Shown piece after piece: positions 1-16,789 of a DNA stretch of 64,000 nucleotides (position 1 is the stretch's first letter; every line of letters begins with the position of its first letter). This DNA comes from Luscinia megarhynchos. Lineage: Eukaryota > Chordata > Aves > Passeriformes > Turdidae. The translations under genes were made by a program, and so were the position numbers. The notes under the pieces were generated by a model. The model did no database searches, was not told the origin of the DNA, and worked only from the letters and a program-made list of their open reading frames with translations. The stretch lies in assembly GCA_034336665.1 (NCBI GenBank), contig JAPFBE010000002.1, positions 80,296,905-80,360,904 of the forward strand. The letters run 5' to 3'.

Positions 1-559
1 CTCGGCTGCGCTGCCCTGTGAGAGGACACGGCCAAAACTTCCTCTGCCCACTCTTATTCCCCTCTTTGATAATTTTTTCTTGCTGTATAATAAAAGGAGA
101 AAAAAAATCCCCATACAGCCGTTATTTATGTCCTTTTCTCTATCTCGGGCTTGAATTAACCAGTATAGACCTTACCTTTGAAAATTTTTCAAAACTGTCC
201 TTTAACTGCCATTTTCCCCGACATATTTCTTTTCCAATTCCAGCTCCAATTTCCAGTCCAGATTATACGATAAATTCCCCATACATGTGATTGAAATAAC
301 GCACATAACAAGATAATATTACAGATAAAAAACGTAACCCAAAGCCGACATATGCAAGCAGCCGCATTGCAGCTATCGACGGACGTGAATAGAGCTCCCT
401 AATCGAGACATTTGAAGAGGGTTACGGAGGCCCCATTTAGCAGTAAATTCCCCGGTAATAAATCGAAACTGCTTTCGAAACTATGTGCCTGTTCCAGGTA
501 GGGATTGTGTGCTTAGTCACCGCACATGGGGGTGCCTCCGCAGAGCTTCTCTTCCCGAA
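1..559. other. upstream flank of OSR2, no gene; candidate proximal regulatory DNA
   Basis: No credible coding region. From about 300 to 520 the sequence is AT-rich but keeps many CpGs (for example ATCGACGGACG and AATCGAAACTGCTTTCGAAAC) and has no repeat signature. That pattern is typical of constrained non-coding DNA next to a developmental promoter. Confidence 0.4.
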
Positions 560-1400
560 TCTGCCCTTTGGCGACTCAGTCGCAGTGAAAGGGCAGCGCC
601 GAATCGCTGACAGTCCGTAGTGTCACCCTACATGACGGCCACAAGCCCATTTGGACGTGAGCACTATCTGCGCCCGCTCTCGGCTACAACGGCACCCACA
701 AAAACCCACGCTCTAAGTTTGGGGGTGTTATTTTAGGTATTTAAGCCAGTCGGGCAGCCTATGTCACCCAAAGCTGGGGCACGACGGGCAACCGAGATGG
801 GCGGCGAGACGCAAGGAGTTCGCAAACACCCGCAGCCGGCAGTGGGACGGGGGGCGTCGAGCTGTTCTCGGAGGGAAAAGTCACCTTAGGTGACGCGGGG
901 GGAGCGGGGGGCGTCCTGCCACTTTAAAGCCCAGTTGCTACCCAAACACAAGTAAACAGTGCGGGGCCGGAGCGGCGGGGCGGGCCGGGCCGAGGCCGCG
1001 GCCGGGGGCGGTCCCGTCCCGTCCCGTCGGGGCGGAGCGGCGCGGCCCCGAGCCGGGGCTGAGCGCGCCGCGGGGTGGGCCGGCGGCGGCGGCGGCGGGC
1101 GGGGACAGCGCTCCACGCCAGTCACCGCTGAAATGTGATGGACCGGGCAGGGGGCGGCTCAGACTCGCGCCGAGCCTCGCCGGGGTCGAAGGCGGGAGGC
1201 TGCGGGCGGGAGGCGGCGGTCTGTGCCGGGCCCCGGGACCGCCGCGGCCAGAGCTCCCAGCCGCCGCCCAGCCCTCCGCAACATGCCGGTCGCCGCCGGG
1301 CCCCGGCCCCGCTGAGCGCCCCCGCTGTGGATCTAATGTCTCCGTGAAGGTGCCGCGGCCGCCGCCTCAGCTTTGCCCCGGGAGGAGCAGCCGGCTGCGG
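560..1400 (+). promoter_or_regulatory. OSR2: OSR2 CpG-island promoter
   Basis: The sequence becomes strongly G+C and CpG rich from about 780 and stays so past exon 1. It has clustered GC boxes (GGGGCGGG near 970-985), a CGTCC-type run at 1011-1028 and a (CGG)6 run at 1081-1098. A TATTTAA-like stretch lies near 737-743, but there is no convincing TATA box at a fixed distance from a start. A dispersed-start CpG promoter is therefore the likely form, as is usual for developmental regulators. Confidence 0.7.
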
Positions 1401-1403
1401 TAG
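1100..1403 (+). other. OSR2: OSR2 non-coding exon 1 (5' UTR), approximate start
   Basis: The 3' boundary is a near-perfect donor, TAG|GTGAGT at 1401-1409. The transcription start cannot be fixed from sequence; I place it loosely inside the CpG island near 1100-1250. The exon carries a TAA at 1334-1336 in the frame that splices to the OSR2 start, with no ATG between, which supports translation beginning in exon 2. It also holds a possible upstream ORF from the ATG at 1138 to the TGA at 1345-1347. The existence of a non-coding first exon fits mammalian OSR2. The precise exon is inference. Confidence 0.6.
1138..1347 (+). other. possible upstream open reading frame in the OSR2 5' UTR
   Basis: An ATG at 1138 opens 69 codons ending at TGA 1345-1347, and a second in-frame ATG at 1336 gives a minimal three-codon ORF (ATG TCT CCG TGA). 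An ATG-TGA start-stop also sits at 1133. If the transcription start is upstream of these they could damp OSR2 translation. The peptide is arginine, proline and glycine rich, as expected of CpG-island DNA, and is unlikely to be a functional protein. Confidence 0.3.
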
Positions 1404-6590
<5,187 letters not shown>

Positions 6591-6943
6591 AGCAGCCAGG
6601 GACCCGCGCCCGCTCCGGCAGCTCCAACTTGCCCACTTTACTCAAGGACTGTATTGTAGGAACTCACAGACGCGCACACACACACACGGAGACACGCACG
6701 CAGACTCGGGGCCAAGCTTTCCTACCACATGTCTGCGAAACTCGTTTAGAGAGTGCGGACTGCAGGATCGGGCCCCTCTCCAACCCACACCCAAGCGTAA
6801 AGCTCATCTTGTAGATAATCGCGGCTCATTTTAGAGCTCTGTACAGAACGTGTTTTTTTCTTCGTTTGTTTGTTTTGTATCGTGTCAGATGCACATCGAT
6901 AACAAATCATGGAGGCAAAGTATTCTTTAAAAATGTATTTCAA

Positions 6944-6949
6944 AATAAA
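6944..6949 (+). terminator. OSR2: polyadenylation signal AATAAA (proximal), OSR2
   Basis: AATAAA about 355 bases after the stop, followed within 10 bases by a T8 run that could act as the downstream element. Confidence 0.6.
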
Positions 6950-7048
6950 TCCTTTTTTTTTCCAAATACCTCCCGCCTTCTTGTATTATTCTCTGAGCAT
7001 TTGGGCTTTTTTTTTCCTGCTGTGTCAATGCAATGGTAAAGCATATTG

Positions 7049-7054
7049 AATAAA
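7049..7054 (+). terminator. OSR2: polyadenylation signal AATAAA (distal), OSR2
   Basis: Second AATAAA, with GT/T-rich sequence downstream (TTTTGTTTGGTCTG at about 7100-7113). A third AATAAA lies at 7289-7294. Alternative 3' ends are plausible. Confidence 0.6.
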
Positions 7055-7075
7055 TTTCCTAGCCGGGTAATTGTA

Positions 7076-10000
7076 CTGTCACAACAATTTTGGTGATCGC
7101 TTTTGTTTGGTCTGTTCCACTGTCGCTGTTGTGTTATCTATTGTTAAGTAAAATGAAAGTGCCTTATTTGAGAGTTTACAGCTCTATTACTTAATAGTAT
7201 GAATGTCTAAATATTAACTTCTGTACTTTTTTTTCCCTATTTTTCCCGAACGATTTTTTTAAACAAGAAAAACAAAGAAATATTTGCAAATAAACAGATC
7301 TTAGGAAATAATGCATAGAGCCGTTCTTACGCCAAAGCGGCTTATTAGTAACTTATTTGCAATCAGGCCGTATATTGTAAAAGTTATCCCTCTCGCGGGG
7401 ATTGCAGCAGGCAGACTCCTGCCTGTAGACTTTGGACACAGGCAATTCACCCGCCTAGACAGGGACTTTATCCTGCAGAAGACGATTCTTTCCCGGCAGC
7501 TCTGGAAGCAAACAGCGAGGCGCCGATTGCGCCCTCCGCCCGGCGCTCATCCGCTGGCAGAGCTGGCGCCGGGAGCAGGGATCCATCCCCTCGCCCCGTT
7601 CCCTCCTCCACCTGCCTGTCCAGCACGAGTCACGCCCAGGGGGTTGGACGGAGAGGCGCCGAGGACAGGGATCGTTCCCCCCTCTCCGGAGACCCTCACC
7701 CCACCGTGGGGGTCCCCAGGCACTCCGGCCCGAGGTGGCTTTGGTGACCCAGCATGTGCACCCCACGGGCCACACGCTCAGTGCCTGCACCGGGTCTGCA
7801 GCCCGCAGGATGGTGCCACTGAACAATGGGCTCTCCTCCCTTGCTAGCCCCTCACCAGTGCCTGTGGACTCCTCTGGAAAGGTGTCGTGCCAACACTGAG
7901 GCGTTTTCCCTGATGTATTGCAGGGTGACTCGGATGTGCATCCCCTCATTACCATCCCACTGCTCTTGACACTTCTGGCACCCTGTCCACAGTGTTTTGA
8001 ATAGTTTTGGACCCCAAAAATTGCTCTTTCTCAATCTGGGGGCAATTCTCCTGCCCTACTCCTCTGCCAAATTAAGGACCAGGCTGGAATGGCAGGGAGA
8101 AACCTTTTCCCCAGCCCAGGGAGACCTGTCCAAGGACAGAGCAATCCCCTTGCACCCAGTTCAGCAGGGAGGGCTTCTCTCCTCTAGCAGAGTACCAGAA
8201 CTCGAGGCTGGTCCATCCATGGGAAGGATCACAGATCCTAGCATGCCCAAAAGCAGCAGGTGCTGGCAGAGCTTGTGTGGCTACACTGTCCCCATCGTGA
8301 TCCTCACTGGTCCTTCGGCAGGGAACCACACAGCCTGAGCACAGTTAATGAGTAGCAAGCCAAACCCAGCAGTGCCTGGGCTGCAGTCAGACCATCCCCG
8401 CTGAAAGCTCTGCATCACTGCCTGCACTGCCTCCACAGGAGGCTACCACGGGACAGGGACTGAGAGCCAGCTCTGCTCTGCCCCAGACCAGGCAGCAAGG
8501 TGAATTTCCACTGCTACGGCAGATTTGACAGTGCCAAACTCAGAATTTCTTATGTGGTCAAGGCCTGAGTCTCATCTGCTCCTGTCCAGGAAGATGGGGA
8601 AGGAAAGAATGTTTCTGCAGCCAGAAATACTGGTCTACCGGCTGAACAGCAGCCTTCTAGTCAGAGTTTATGCAGTGCCATCTGGTCTCTTCCTGCTCAC
8701 TGCCTGTGAACTTACACCCCTTCTTTGCTTGGGTGCTGCACCCCTACAAATATCTTCTCTTGCACCTACCCTGCCATGTTGGCAGTCCTTGTTCTCCCTC
8801 TTCCAAATGCTTCTCTTTCCACACCGCCCCTCTCCAACCTCTCTTCAAGGGCATCTTTTGCTCCCTCTTCATGGGCATCTTCCCAATATCTGATGTCTTC
8901 TTGTCTGACTGATTCCTCTACCCCTAGTGCATTCCTGTTTTCCCAGTAGGTTATTTCCTCTAAGTTTCTCTATCCTTATTGTTCCCTCAGTTCCTGTCCC
9001 CAGGACGTTTTACGTCCCCAAGTACATGCAGCAAGGCTGGGATAACTCTGTTTGAGTAAACACTCCTGTCAGGATACATATGGGCTTAGTCCTCTCCTCA
9101 TGAGCCAAGTTCTGTGTGGAGTTTGTTTGGAAAGAACTTAATCAGATGAACAATATCAAAGGATGAAATTAAAGTGATTGTATATAGCTAAGGTTTTATT
9201 TAATTGTTTGAGGTTGCTTGTTTAATAATCTTCCCCCTGAGCAGACACAGACTGTAAATTTATCTTCTGAGGATTTCTAAAGTTCAGCAGCCAGAAAAAA
9301 ACCCAAATTACTGAAGAGGGTCAGTGACGAGCATCTCTAACAGTTGGTCCATGGACTGTTATTTTACATTTAAACCAGTAGCTATCATCTTAAAATGTCA
9401 GAGAATGATCTAGTATTTTTCTTTACTATCAATACACTTGCCTATAGAACTGCCACGCCCCATTCACTTTTTAAAAATTCATCCCTCCCTGGAAAATTTC
9501 AGAGGCAGCTATAAAGAACATGTTAAAATACACATATGGTTTGTTGGTTTTAGACCTGTTGGGAACAGAAACAAGCTCTGTAAAGCTACTTTTTGGGCAG
9601 GGCTAGGGTTTTTATAGCCATAAAGTTCCATCCTGACTTTCACAATGCAAACACTAAATACAGCAATATCCCTGTGACTGCCGTTTGTGCCTTTGTGAAG
9701 TATCCTCCTTCCCTCTGGAAGTTCTTTGCTCAGTCACAGAACACAGCACACAGCTCCATGCTTCTGCAGTTTCCCAGAGCTTCCCAAACCACCTGCCTCC
9801 TGCTGCTGCGTGTTCCTCTCTCCCAATGCAGCTTCTTTTTCAGCACTGGGTTTTTTTTTTTTTTTTTTGCCTGCACTGGCATGGCTCATTCTGCACCTTT
9901 TGCTGTGTTAGAGGCAGCAGCTGCAGTGCTGTAGCAGGAAAAAGAACTGTCTGTGCTACATACCAGGGAGAAAAGAACAGCAGATAAGAAGAATGTCACA

Positions 10001-11955
10001 ATAATCTCAATTTTTAGGGGCAAATGATAGCCCTTTAAGTTGCATCTGAAAACTGAGCTCTTTGCACATCAGTTGCTGAAACAGATGCTGTTCACAGCTG
10101 ATGGCAGAGCAGCTCAGCCCAGCTAATTGTGCATTTTCTATGCAGCAAATATTACTTAGCAATGGCATGTCATGCTATCCCAGGCCAGCACAGGCTATAT
10201 CTTGATGCCAGTGCAAATTTGCTGGCAAAGCCCAGCTTTGTACAGTACCACCTAAGAAATATGCATAGCCCAGATCTAAGTGTCAAACACCAAGCAGCAC
10301 CCCAGGAATGCAGCATGGCCATGTCTGCCCAGGTCTAGGGCTGAGTCCCATTGAGTAAAACATGAAAACCCACTATTTATTGAGCTCCTTTCTGCTTGCT
10401 CTCCCCTTCCTTTTCCCTCTTCCTTCTTCCTTCCCTCTGCTCTACTTTTGGATGTTTGCTTCAGGAGTTGCTTCTCTTACCCCAGACATCCTGTACTGCA
10501 CCCTGCCTCCTGCCTAGTCTCACCTCCATCTCTCTCCCTACTTTGTTCCTCCTGTTTCTTTTTTGCTTTCCCATGTCACATCCCACATTTCAATCTCTCT
10601 TCCTGAGCTACTTCCTTCACTTTGACTTTTTTGGTTCCCTCTTTTGAACCACTCCAACTTTCACTTGTTCATTATTCTGTCCTTCAGCCACCAGCCAACA
10701 GGAGCTCCTCTCTGTTCCCTGACCCAGAGCTCGTGTTCCCTGTGTGGTACTTCTTACACACTGCTGGTCCTTCCTTGATGATCCCATTAATTGATGTAAA
10801 TAACCACATGGCACTCAGGGAGGCTCAGAACAGGTGCCATAGATGTAGTTGGACCATTTTAAGCCTGCTGGCTCTGACACAAAGCCAGCAGCATAGTCCC
10901 AGGAGGACCAGGGCTGGTGGCACATGCAGCTGGTGGCAGCCTGGGCTGCTCAGGGTGGAAGCACTGTTGGCAGCAGCACTGCAGCCCCCAAACTATGTGG
11001 CCCTCATGGAGATCTAGAGGAGCCAGTGATTTCAGGTGCAGTGTTCTGGCCCCAGAGTGTCAGGACTGAGTTTGCAGTCAGCCAACTAAGCTGCACTGGT
11101 GGCTCAGAGCCTCTAATCACTCCATGCTCCTAGTACTGCAACAGCAGATATCTTCTATACATAAGGTGTGGATGGGTGACTGGATTTACTAAACTGCATT
11201 ACACAAGGGCTTAAGCATATGTTCCTTTATTTTAAAATTATCCCGTGTTTCCAGCTTATATTTCTTTCCTCATGGCACATTTCTTCCTTCCTAACCTTGT
11301 ATTAATTCTTTTTCCAACTTATAACAGTGCAGTTATGACAAAAGTGGGGTAGCTACCACCCAAAAAAGTTATTTACATTGAAATTATTCAAAATACTTAT
11401 TTGCATTCAAAATAAAGGCATTCTGTCTGTACAAAACATCGATTTTAATACCTATTTTCAAAAATCCAGGTGCAAATGTTTATGAAACTTTACTAGAAGC
11501 TCTTAGTTTATCAAATTAGATGCAAAAATATCTACACTGAAAACAGCAAGCATCTTTCCTAGATCTGCAGAATTAAGGCAATGGAAGTGTAAGCTGCTTC
11601 CCCTTCTCAGAGCCCCCCTTGCAAGCCTGAACACCCTCTCCCAGGTGTAACCTTCAAACACTGCTTGGGACTTCATCATGAGTGGAGCAGGACACAAAAG
11701 TATTGGGTGGGACCCAAAGCCTTGCACCTTCATCCCTACAGTCAAGCTGGAGTGGTGGAGAATCATCTTTCCCTGGGAAGCTTTCTTCCTCTGTCAGCAC
11801 TAGGGCAGAACTTTGCAGTACAGACTGACCAAAAAAAGGCTGAATCTAAATTTTACAGATACAGAAAATACCAAGCTCCACCTGAAGTGAGCAGTGTATG
11901 CAGCAGGGCATGGCTGTATCACTGGGGAGAGTACGCTGGCTGTGTCCCCAGCCCA
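7076..11955. other. downstream flank, no gene seen
   Basis: No coding region with recognisable homology. 7260-7500 looks like constrained non-coding DNA and is followed by a small CpG-richer patch (about 7490-7800). The remainder is ordinary unique sequence with a T18 run at 9851-9868 and a pyrimidine-rich stretch at 10390-10640. Open frames of 60-180 codons here lie in several overlapping frames and show no domain or consistent exon structure. Confidence 0.6.
7260..7500. promoter_or_regulatory. candidate conserved non-coding element just 3' of OSR2
   Basis: AT-rich sequence with forkhead-like cores (GCAAATAAACA near 7286-7296), ATTTGCA/TTGCAAT motifs and retained CpGs (GCCGTTCTTACGCC, CTCGCGGGG). 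No repeat signature. Enhancer function is inference from composition and position. Confidence 0.35.
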
Positions 11956-12036
11956 CAGGCAGCAGGGGATGGCAGGCAGGGGACAGGCAGGGAATGGCAG
12001 GCAGGGGATGGCAGGCAGAGGACAGCAGGCAGGGGG
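11956..12036 (+). repeat. short G-rich minisatellite, about 13 bp unit GGGGATGGCAGGCA-like
   Basis: Five or six imperfect copies of units such as GGCAGGGGATGGCAGGCA and GGGGACAGGCAGG stand in tandem. Surrounding open frames (up to about 209 codons on + and 206 on -) arise from this stretch and its GC-rich flank and are not taken as genes. Confidence 0.7.
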
Positions 12037-12739
12037 TCATGGCTCCAGTGGAGATCCCACATGCTGTATTGGGAGATGCAGTGACATCTCCCATGCAGGG
12101 ATGGACAGACATCCCTTCTCAGAGCTGGCAGTGCTGGCTGAAGGTGGAGCCTCTCCTGCCTGCAGGCTACCAAAGCCCCAGCAGCCAGGCCTTGCAGCCA
12201 TCACAGGGCTGGCTTGGATTTTGGGGCATGAGGACACTCCTACAAGCTGTCCCCCATTGGGACCACGATAAAAGGGGGTTGGAGAGGGTGCTGGGCAGTC
12301 TCTGGGACAATTGGAATTGGCCAGGTGAATCTCCAGGCCTTGAAATCAGCCTACTTTTAGTAGGAGAAGGGGAGCAGCAGGACTTTTGCTTTCCTGAAAT
12401 TCTTGTAGGATCCAGAGAGTGGCTCCATCGCCTCACACGGCTGAGGGCTGCAGCGGGGAGAAGACTACAAACCGCGGGTCTTTTGACTTTCCCTCTCTGC
12501 AGAAATCCCCCAGATTTCTGGCTTTGAAACAAGCTGTGTTGGCAGCAGCTCGGGGGTGGGATGGATGGAGAAGGAGGCTGCTGCAGAGGGCGGTGCCGGT
12601 GCCGGGTGCCGGGGCAGCGCTGCGGGGCTCCCCAGCCCCAGGCGCTGCCGTGACCTCGGGCTCCCTCGCCCTGGCTTGGGAGGGCTCTCCTACGTGCCGG
12701 GGCATTTTGGAGACCCATTTGTTCATCTGCGGGAGGTAG

Positions 12740-13030
12740 ATTGACTGATTGCTCGCTTTTCTTTTTTTCAAGTGTAAAAGGAAGCAAAACCTTGATTTCT
12801 TTTTTCCCCTCAGAGATTATTTATAAGGCATTATCTCTAGTACTGCCAGCTGACATCCTTTGGCGTCACTGGCGCTCAGTGCACTGAAGATGCCTCAAGG
12901 TGTGTCAGTCGTGCTTCACGTCAATGCGCCTTGATGTATCTCCTTGGCTGGAATTGAAAGGTACAGTTTCTAAATCTCCCGGTGACCCGATTTGCATGGA
13001 TCACTGGTGCGCTAGAATGTAGCTACTCCT
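12740..13030. promoter_or_regulatory. candidate conserved non-coding element
   Basis: Unique sequence with retained CpGs inside AT-rich DNA (TTGGCGTCACTGGCGCTC, CACGTCAATGCGCC), a GATTTGCATGGAT octamer-like motif and TTTATAAGG. It contrasts with its flanks and lacks repeat features. It lies about 6 kb downstream of OSR2. Its function is inferred. Confidence 0.35.
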
Positions 13031-13039
13031 TCCCATCGT

Positions 13040-16000
13040 GTTAATGCAAGTTTGCCTGCCTTCAAAGCAGCCTGGCCTCCGTGTGCCACGCTGAGCACAG
13101 ACCGAGAGCCCGCCCTTGGGTCTCGGAGTGACACGGGCACGGCCGCTCCAGGCTCAGCGTGTTCCACACGAGCGACATGCTTTAGGTGTTTTCATGGCTG
13201 TATCACAGTCCCTTTGTTTAAACATTGTAAATTCTTTTGCTTGATAAACATAGGCAGACAGCTGGATTATCCTAATCTCGGGGTTTGCAGTCAGCAAGCA
13301 CAGCGAGTGCTCCCAGGTGGGGGGCACCCTGTCCTGCCCGTCCCACGGGTGTCAGCGGGCAGCAGCTCGGTGTGTCACCAAACCCCGCTGGGGAGCAGCC
13401 CGGCAGCCCCTCTGGTCACAGGCTGCTGCCCCAGTGGCCCGGGGCCAGCCCTGGGGCCAGCCCTGATTAATAGCTCCAGCAGCCGTGGCTCCCCGCGCCG
13501 CGCTGGTCCCGTCTGCCGGGGTGGGGAGCTGGGTGCTGAAGGCGAACCCTCGGGGCCCTGCTGGAGGGGCCCGAGGCCCAGCTGCGCTGGCAGATGGATT
13601 CCTGGGCAGCTCCAGCCTCAGGCAGCCTTCGAGGGCCATGCAGATGTGATGCACCTGCCTGCAGGGTGCCGTGACCTCCAGAGTCCTTCAAAGGAGCCTG
13701 GCTGGGCTGCAGTGTAAACCCAGCCTGATTTAGTCCAGGAGCTGGTTCTGCTGGGATGAATCATTTAAGCACACAAGCACCCCATGACTCTGCCTCTCAT
13801 TTCCATCCTGTGGCCTTCTTTTCCCACTCCACAGAGGAAATGATGGCCCGGTCCTGGGCAGGAACCGCAAGAGAAAACGCTAGGAACACAAGGAAGCGTT
13901 CAGGGGCATTTCAGTTATATATGTGCCTGACCAGATCTGGGTGATTGGGTCAGATCCTCACCAACTCCTTTTGTCATGCACCTATTATCCTCTAATTTCA
14001 TTTCACAAAAACTGGCTCATGAAACTAATGCTGCATTAAGAGGTATGTAGTAGCTCACACTATCACATGTAATGCTCCTGCCAAGTTACAACTGTAGTTT
14101 TGTCATAATTCATATTTTCAAACTCCCATTAAAAAGGTTAAAAAACAGATTTTCAGTAGTTCAGCTGTGGGCAGCTCACATTTATCTGAGTCTCATTTGC
14201 CTAGTTAAAACAAAAAAAAACCAAATCTAGACACAGCAAGTTTTCAAGGAAAAATCAGTCTGCAATGCAGTCATGGTCCTGTCCTTTTCTGGGGTGCACA
14301 ACAGGTTCAGTTCCCTAAAATCACCCAGTAAATTCAAATAAACTGGGATAATGAGACAGGAGTGAGGGCTATAGGTGAGGACTTTTCTGCCTTTGCCTAG
14401 GTCTATCCTTACATAGGCAGCACTTTTGTGTGTCTACTTCAACAGGGTTTTCCAACTGGGAAGTGGGGATGTGGGCAAATGAACAAGTTACTGCAAGCAA
14501 AACAGGGGATGTAGAAGTTCAGCCCCTCAGCTACTGCCCAAGAAGTGCTCTAATGTATTCTTTAACCCCCTCACAAATGCAAACTCTCTTTTCCTCTCCC
14601 ACAGGGAATGAGACACCTGGCTTTTGCTACAAGGAGCTGTATGTAAGAGGGTGCAGGTGGGCACTTGCCACCACAGAGCAATGGAACTGTGGGTTGGTGA
14701 TGTCTTGTTCTGCAGTTGGTTTTCTTTCTGAACTGTGGGGCACAACAGATTAATTTCCCTCAAAGCCCCGCTGTAAAATCCTGATTCAGGTGAGGGAATG
14801 GCATGGGAGCTTCTGTGCCCAATTGGCCTTTGCCTCACAGCCATTTGCAGGCAGCAGCCCAGTTTGACTAAAATTCTTCAGGTTTCAGCAGCAGGAAATT
14901 GCAGATGAGAGAACGCTCTGTAAAGTGCATTTGCACAGCTTCAGTCACAAGCTGTGAAAAGCAGCAGCTCCCCAAGCCCTCAACTTACACACTGCTATTA
15001 ATACTGTTTGTCTAATAGCATTGGGGATTAATGGAGCAGGGGGGTCTTGTTGTAGTAAACAGACCTCCAATGATGCTCAAGAAACCCACGTCCTGTCTTC
15101 TCACAGTTTGCTGTCTAAATGTCCCAAACAAACTCCCAAGCACCTTACAGTGTCCTAGCCAAAATACAGATGGTTAGGAGGGTGGCTCTCTTTTAAAACC
15201 TTATTTTGAGGTTTCTTCTGCCAGGCAACAGAACAGGCACCCTGAAATTCTCCTTAAGATAGCAATGTGTTTTGTCCAGGACTCATGAGGGGAGAAATCA
15301 GGGTCTTGTCCAGTGCCTTATTCCTTTTCCTTGGACAGTCCCAGGGACTGCTCTCAAACAGGTGCTTGGAGTGCTAGGTAGGAGAAAATCCCTGCCCCAA
15401 AATTGGATGGGCTTTGTAAACTGTCCCCGAGGACTTAACACCACTCTGATTTCCACACTGCTCTCACTGGTAATGTAGACAGGCTGTGGTAGTATAAAAG
15501 CTGGTCAAGATGGTCAAATAAACTACCAGGACTCCCTGCAGCTCTGAAACCTGAAAATATATTCCTCCAAAGCAGTCAGGGGAGGGATGGGTGCACGGCT
15601 GGCAGGAGCAAGGCTGGCTGGGGTCTGCCCCATGGCTTGGTAGTGACCCTTCCCACTCCCTGAGGACAAGAGGCCCCATCCTGGGAGTGGACTGGTTTCA
15701 ATATGGAACTCTCCATCTTGATCCAGTTTGGATGGGTCAAGACATGTTGAGACATGCCCTTTCAATATGCTGCATTTTATTAAAAACAAAGTAGCTGTGG
15801 GCCAGATTGTAAAACTAGGTGGGCCTCATTTGTCTGTCCCTACTGTAAGCCAATGAAACCTTCAACATATCCAAACTCTCACCTTTTTACCCATTTGAAT
15901 GAAAAAGCATCACTAATAAAAGAAAATGACTCACCTAATGCTAAACCTGAGCTCTGTAGATCAGCTTTGATCAAATTCACTGACATTTGGATAACTGCGT

Positions 16001-16207
16001 TATTATAACTAAAACATCTTTTAAAGTTTTTTTTTCCAGACGTTCATTCTTTAAAATTTGCTTTGATCACTGTGCATATCCTTTTCAGCAGAAATTTGTC
16101 CACTGAGGGTGAATTTTTTTCATTTGTTTTTCATATGGATTCTCTTTCCTTTGTTCATATTTTAAATCAGTGAAGCTACCCTTCAAGCTAGCCCTTACAA
16201 TAAAAAA
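13040..16207. other. intergenic, no gene seen; GC-rich patch 13060-13720
   Basis: A G+C-rich patch at about 13060-13720 includes a direct repeat (GGGGCCAGCCCTG twice, near 13441-13465). It produces open frames on both strands without recognisable domains. The remainder is unremarkable unique sequence. Confidence 0.5.
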
Positions 16208-16325
16208 TGCAGCTACTGTGTGGCTTTTAACAACTCATTTAACCCATCTGTGCTTCAATAGTCTTGTTAGAAACCCAAGGCAACTCACACTCATTTATGC
16301 AATGAGGCTGATCATGAGGCTTAAT
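16208..16325 (+). repeat. MIR-like ancient SINE remnant
   Basis: The stretch CTACTGTGTGGCTTTTAACA, then ACTCATTTAACCCATCTGTG, then CTTCAATA follows the order of the MIR core, in which a GTGTGACCTTGGGCAAGTCA-type segment is followed by TTAACC and CTCTGTGCCTCAGTTT. The part after it (ATGCAATGAGGCTGAT) fits the MIR AAAATGGGGATAAT segment loosely. It is highly diverged. Confidence 0.45.
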
Positions 16326-16789
16326 TAGATATTTTCTTTTTTAGGATAAAGTAAACATTTCAGAAAGGGCAGAGCAGGGAAGTGACGGTCGCTGTTATGG
16401 TGGTCTGACAACACCAATTTGTAATATGTTACAACACTAGTGTTACAAAATGCTGCACAGAAGGGTATTTCTTTCAGAAAGTACTTTTGAATTAGTTCAA
16501 GCACTCCAATTTCCAAATAGGAGTCACAATCCGAGACAATTAAAATAAATGGAAGCAGGAATGTGTCAGGACAATTACAAATTAAAAGACTGAAATCACT
16601 GGAGATGGAAGGGCAAAAATTTGCCTGTGTATAAGTATGCATCTGTGTATGAAACTCAGCTTTAGATGTTGAGGATAAAGTTTGACTTTTCTTTTTCTAT
16701 GAAAAAATAATCACATATCTATGATGCAATAAAATTTAGTTTAGCAATACTTAAGTGCATTTGTAACTATTTTTTCCCTTTCAAGCAGG

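Larger units (their letters stand above)
6591..7075 (+). other. OSR2: OSR2 3' UTR
   Basis: Runs from the TAG at 6590 to the likely cleavage zone. It starts GC-rich, contains a CA run near 6673-6685, and becomes T-rich (GTTTGTTTGTTTTG near 6863-6876) before the polyadenylation signals. The exact end is not visible from sequence. Confidence 0.7.

Noticed and set aside
6673..6685. CA run in the OSR2 3' UTR as a microsatellite
   Set aside because: Only about six units; too short to call separately.
11898..12787. 209- and 206-codon frames on + and - strands
   Set aside because: They run through a minisatellite and GC-rich flank in several frames at once, with no homology or splice signals.
13052..13717. 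221-codon + frame
   Set aside because: GC-rich patch with overlapping frames on the other strand. Sequence is low-complexity Pro/Gly/Ser/Ala, no domain.
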